From contig DAOVJZ010000094.1 in the NCBI GenBank assembly GCA_030632035.1, positions 1 to 6,186 of the forward strand: a stretch of 6,186 bases of DNA, in the 5' to 3' direction. The notes beneath the pieces were generated by a model, which was not told the origin of the DNA, did no database searches, and worked only from the letters and a program-made list of their open reading frames with translations. Shown here one piece after another: positions 5,246 through 6,186 of the stretch. Made by a program: the position numbers and the translations under genes. The first letter of the stretch is position 1. Each line of letters begins with the position of its first letter. Source of the stretch: Granulosicoccaceae bacterium. GTDB lineage: Bacteria > Pseudomonadota > Gammaproteobacteria > DAOVJZ01.

Positions 5246-6186
5246 ATGAGTATTGAGCATCTGCATTCCGTACCCCATCTGACCACGGCACTGACCGGCC
5301 CGCTATTACAGATAGAATCGCACTTGCTCTCTCAACAAGCTGATATCGAAGCCTGGTTTCGCCAGCAATGGCTGAAAACCCCTGCTCCTTTTTATGCCTC
5401 TGTTGATCTACGCAACGCTGGCTTTAAGCTGGCACCGGTTGATACCAACCTGTTCCCTGCCGGTTTTAATAACCTGAACCCCGATTTTTTGCCTTTATGT
5501 ATTCAGGCAGTCCAACTGGCCATTGAACGTGCCTGTCCCAAGGCCAGAAAAGTACTCCTGATCCCCGAAAGCCACACCCGAAATCTATTCTATTTTGAGA
5601 GCGTGGCCACCCTGCAGGAAATCCTTATAAAAGCCGGGTTTGAAGTACGTATAGGCTCATTAATTCAGGAACTTGAGCAACCTCAGGACTTTGAATTACC
5701 CAGTGGCCGCACGGTAAAACTGGAACCGCTGATACGTGAAGATGACAAGATTGGTGTCCCCGGCTTTTTCCCATGCATGGTCTTGTTAAACAACGATCTA
5801 GCCAGCGGTCGTCCGGAAATGCTGGAGAACCTTAACAATCAAACCATTATGCCGCCAATTGAGCTCGGTTGGTCTAACCGGCTCAAGTCTTCCCATTTCA
5901 ATTATTATCGGGAAATAACGGATGAATTTGCCAAGTTAATCGATATCGATCCGTGGCTTATCACGCCCTTGTTCCGTAATTGTGGTGAAATTGATTTCAA
6001 AAAACGCGAAGGGGAGGACTGTCTGGCCCGTAATGCCGATGCCCTGCTCAAGGCCATCAAGGATAAATATGACCAGCATGGTCTGGATGCCAAGCCCTTT
6101 GTCATTATCAAGGCCGATGCGGGCACTTATGGCATGGGCATCATGACCGTCCACAGCGGTGAAGAAATCTACGAACTGAACCGCAA
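5246..6186 (+). CDS. gshA: Glutamate-cysteine ligase, A. ferrooxidans-type family (3' end outside window)
   Basis: Glutamate-cysteine ligase joins glutamate and cysteine using ATP, the first and usually rate-limiting step of glutathione synthesis, in the cytoplasm. The frame stays open from the ATG at 5246 to the window edge: 313 complete codons, probably about 70% of a family I recall as near 430 residues. The sequence fits the proteobacterial GshA family first seen in Acidithiobacillus ferrooxidans, which differs from the enterobacterial GshA. Visible features are VDLRNAGFKLAPVDTN (residues 53-68), LFPAGFNNL (69-77), LIPESHTRN (105-113) and the glycine-rich KADAGTYGMGIMTV (289-302), which resembles an ATP-binding segment. 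An in-frame TGA at 5219 limits the N-terminus. A weak Shine-Dalgarno sequence, GGACGA at 5232-5237, lies 8 bases before the ATG. A gshB gene may follow outside the window, judging by the rsmE-gshB pair of E. coli. Assignment rests on remembered motifs, not a search. Confidence 0.9.
   Translation, partial: MSIEHLHSVPHLTTALTGPLLQIESHLLSQQADIEAWFRQQWLKTPAPFYASVDLRNAGFKLAPVDTNLFPAGFNNLNPDFLPLCIQAVQLAIERACPKARKVLLIPESHTRNLFYFESVATLQEILIKAGFEVRIGSLIQELEQPQDFELPSGRTVKLEPLIREDDKIGVPGFFPCMVLLNNDLASGRPEMLENLNNQTIMPPIELGWSNRLKSSHFNYYREITDEFAKLIDIDPWLITPLFRNCGEIDFKKREGEDCLARNADALLKAIKDKYDQHGLDAKPFVIIKADAGTYGMGIMTVHSGEEIYELNR

Noticed and set aside
5093..5278. Minus-strand open frame of 61 codons across the rsmE-gshA gap
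   Set aside because: It overlaps the end of rsmE and the start of gshA, has no convincing start signal and no recognised motif.
5905..6154. Overlapping minus-strand open frames of 72-73 codons at the window end
   Set aside because: They lie opposite the gshA frame, which has clear family motifs; they show no recognisable domain and are shadows of the coding strand.

Overview
The window is an ordinary, gene-dense chromosomal stretch with every gene on the + strand. It reads as a gammaproteobacterium of moderate-to-low GC. Three protein features suggest this: RsmE and MetK resemble their E. coli counterparts closely, BioA is of the 'WHPCTQM' kind I recall from pseudomonads and relatives, and the glutamate-cysteine ligase belongs to the Acidithiobacillus ferrooxidans-type family rather than the enterobacterial one. 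Recycling of S-adenosylhomocysteine by AhcY also argues against an enteric bacterium. I cannot name the genus.

Layout: 1-564 is the C-terminal half of metK (SAM synthetase, cut by the window edge). A 27-base gap with a clear ribosome binding site leads to ahcY (592-2010, S-adenosylhomocysteinase). A 104-base gap carries an imperfect palindrome built of 9-base units (2017-2098) and leads to metF (2115-2960, methylenetetrahydrofolate reductase). A 70-base gap carries a second, one-armed copy of that repeat (2991-3017) and leads to bioA (3031-4377, DAPA aminotransferase). A 33-base AT-rich gap leads to rsmE (4411-5139, 16S rRNA m3U1498 methyltransferase). A 106-base gap with a possible promoter leads to gshA (5246 to the window end, glutamate-cysteine ligase, cut by the edge). 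No gap exceeds 300 bases.

The genes fit together around one-carbon and sulfur metabolism. MetK makes SAM. RsmE spends it as a methyl donor and BioA (in the known family) as an amino donor. AhcY removes the resulting S-adenosylhomocysteine, giving homocysteine. MetF makes the 5-methyl-tetrahydrofolate that a methionine synthase (not in the window) needs to remethylate homocysteine. GshA begins glutathione synthesis from cysteine and glutamate.

I found no mobile element genes, CRISPR array, RNA gene or new system. The most unusual material is the 9-base-period palindromic repeat on both sides of metF, followed by the lack of visible Shine-Dalgarno sequences before metF, bioA and rsmE.
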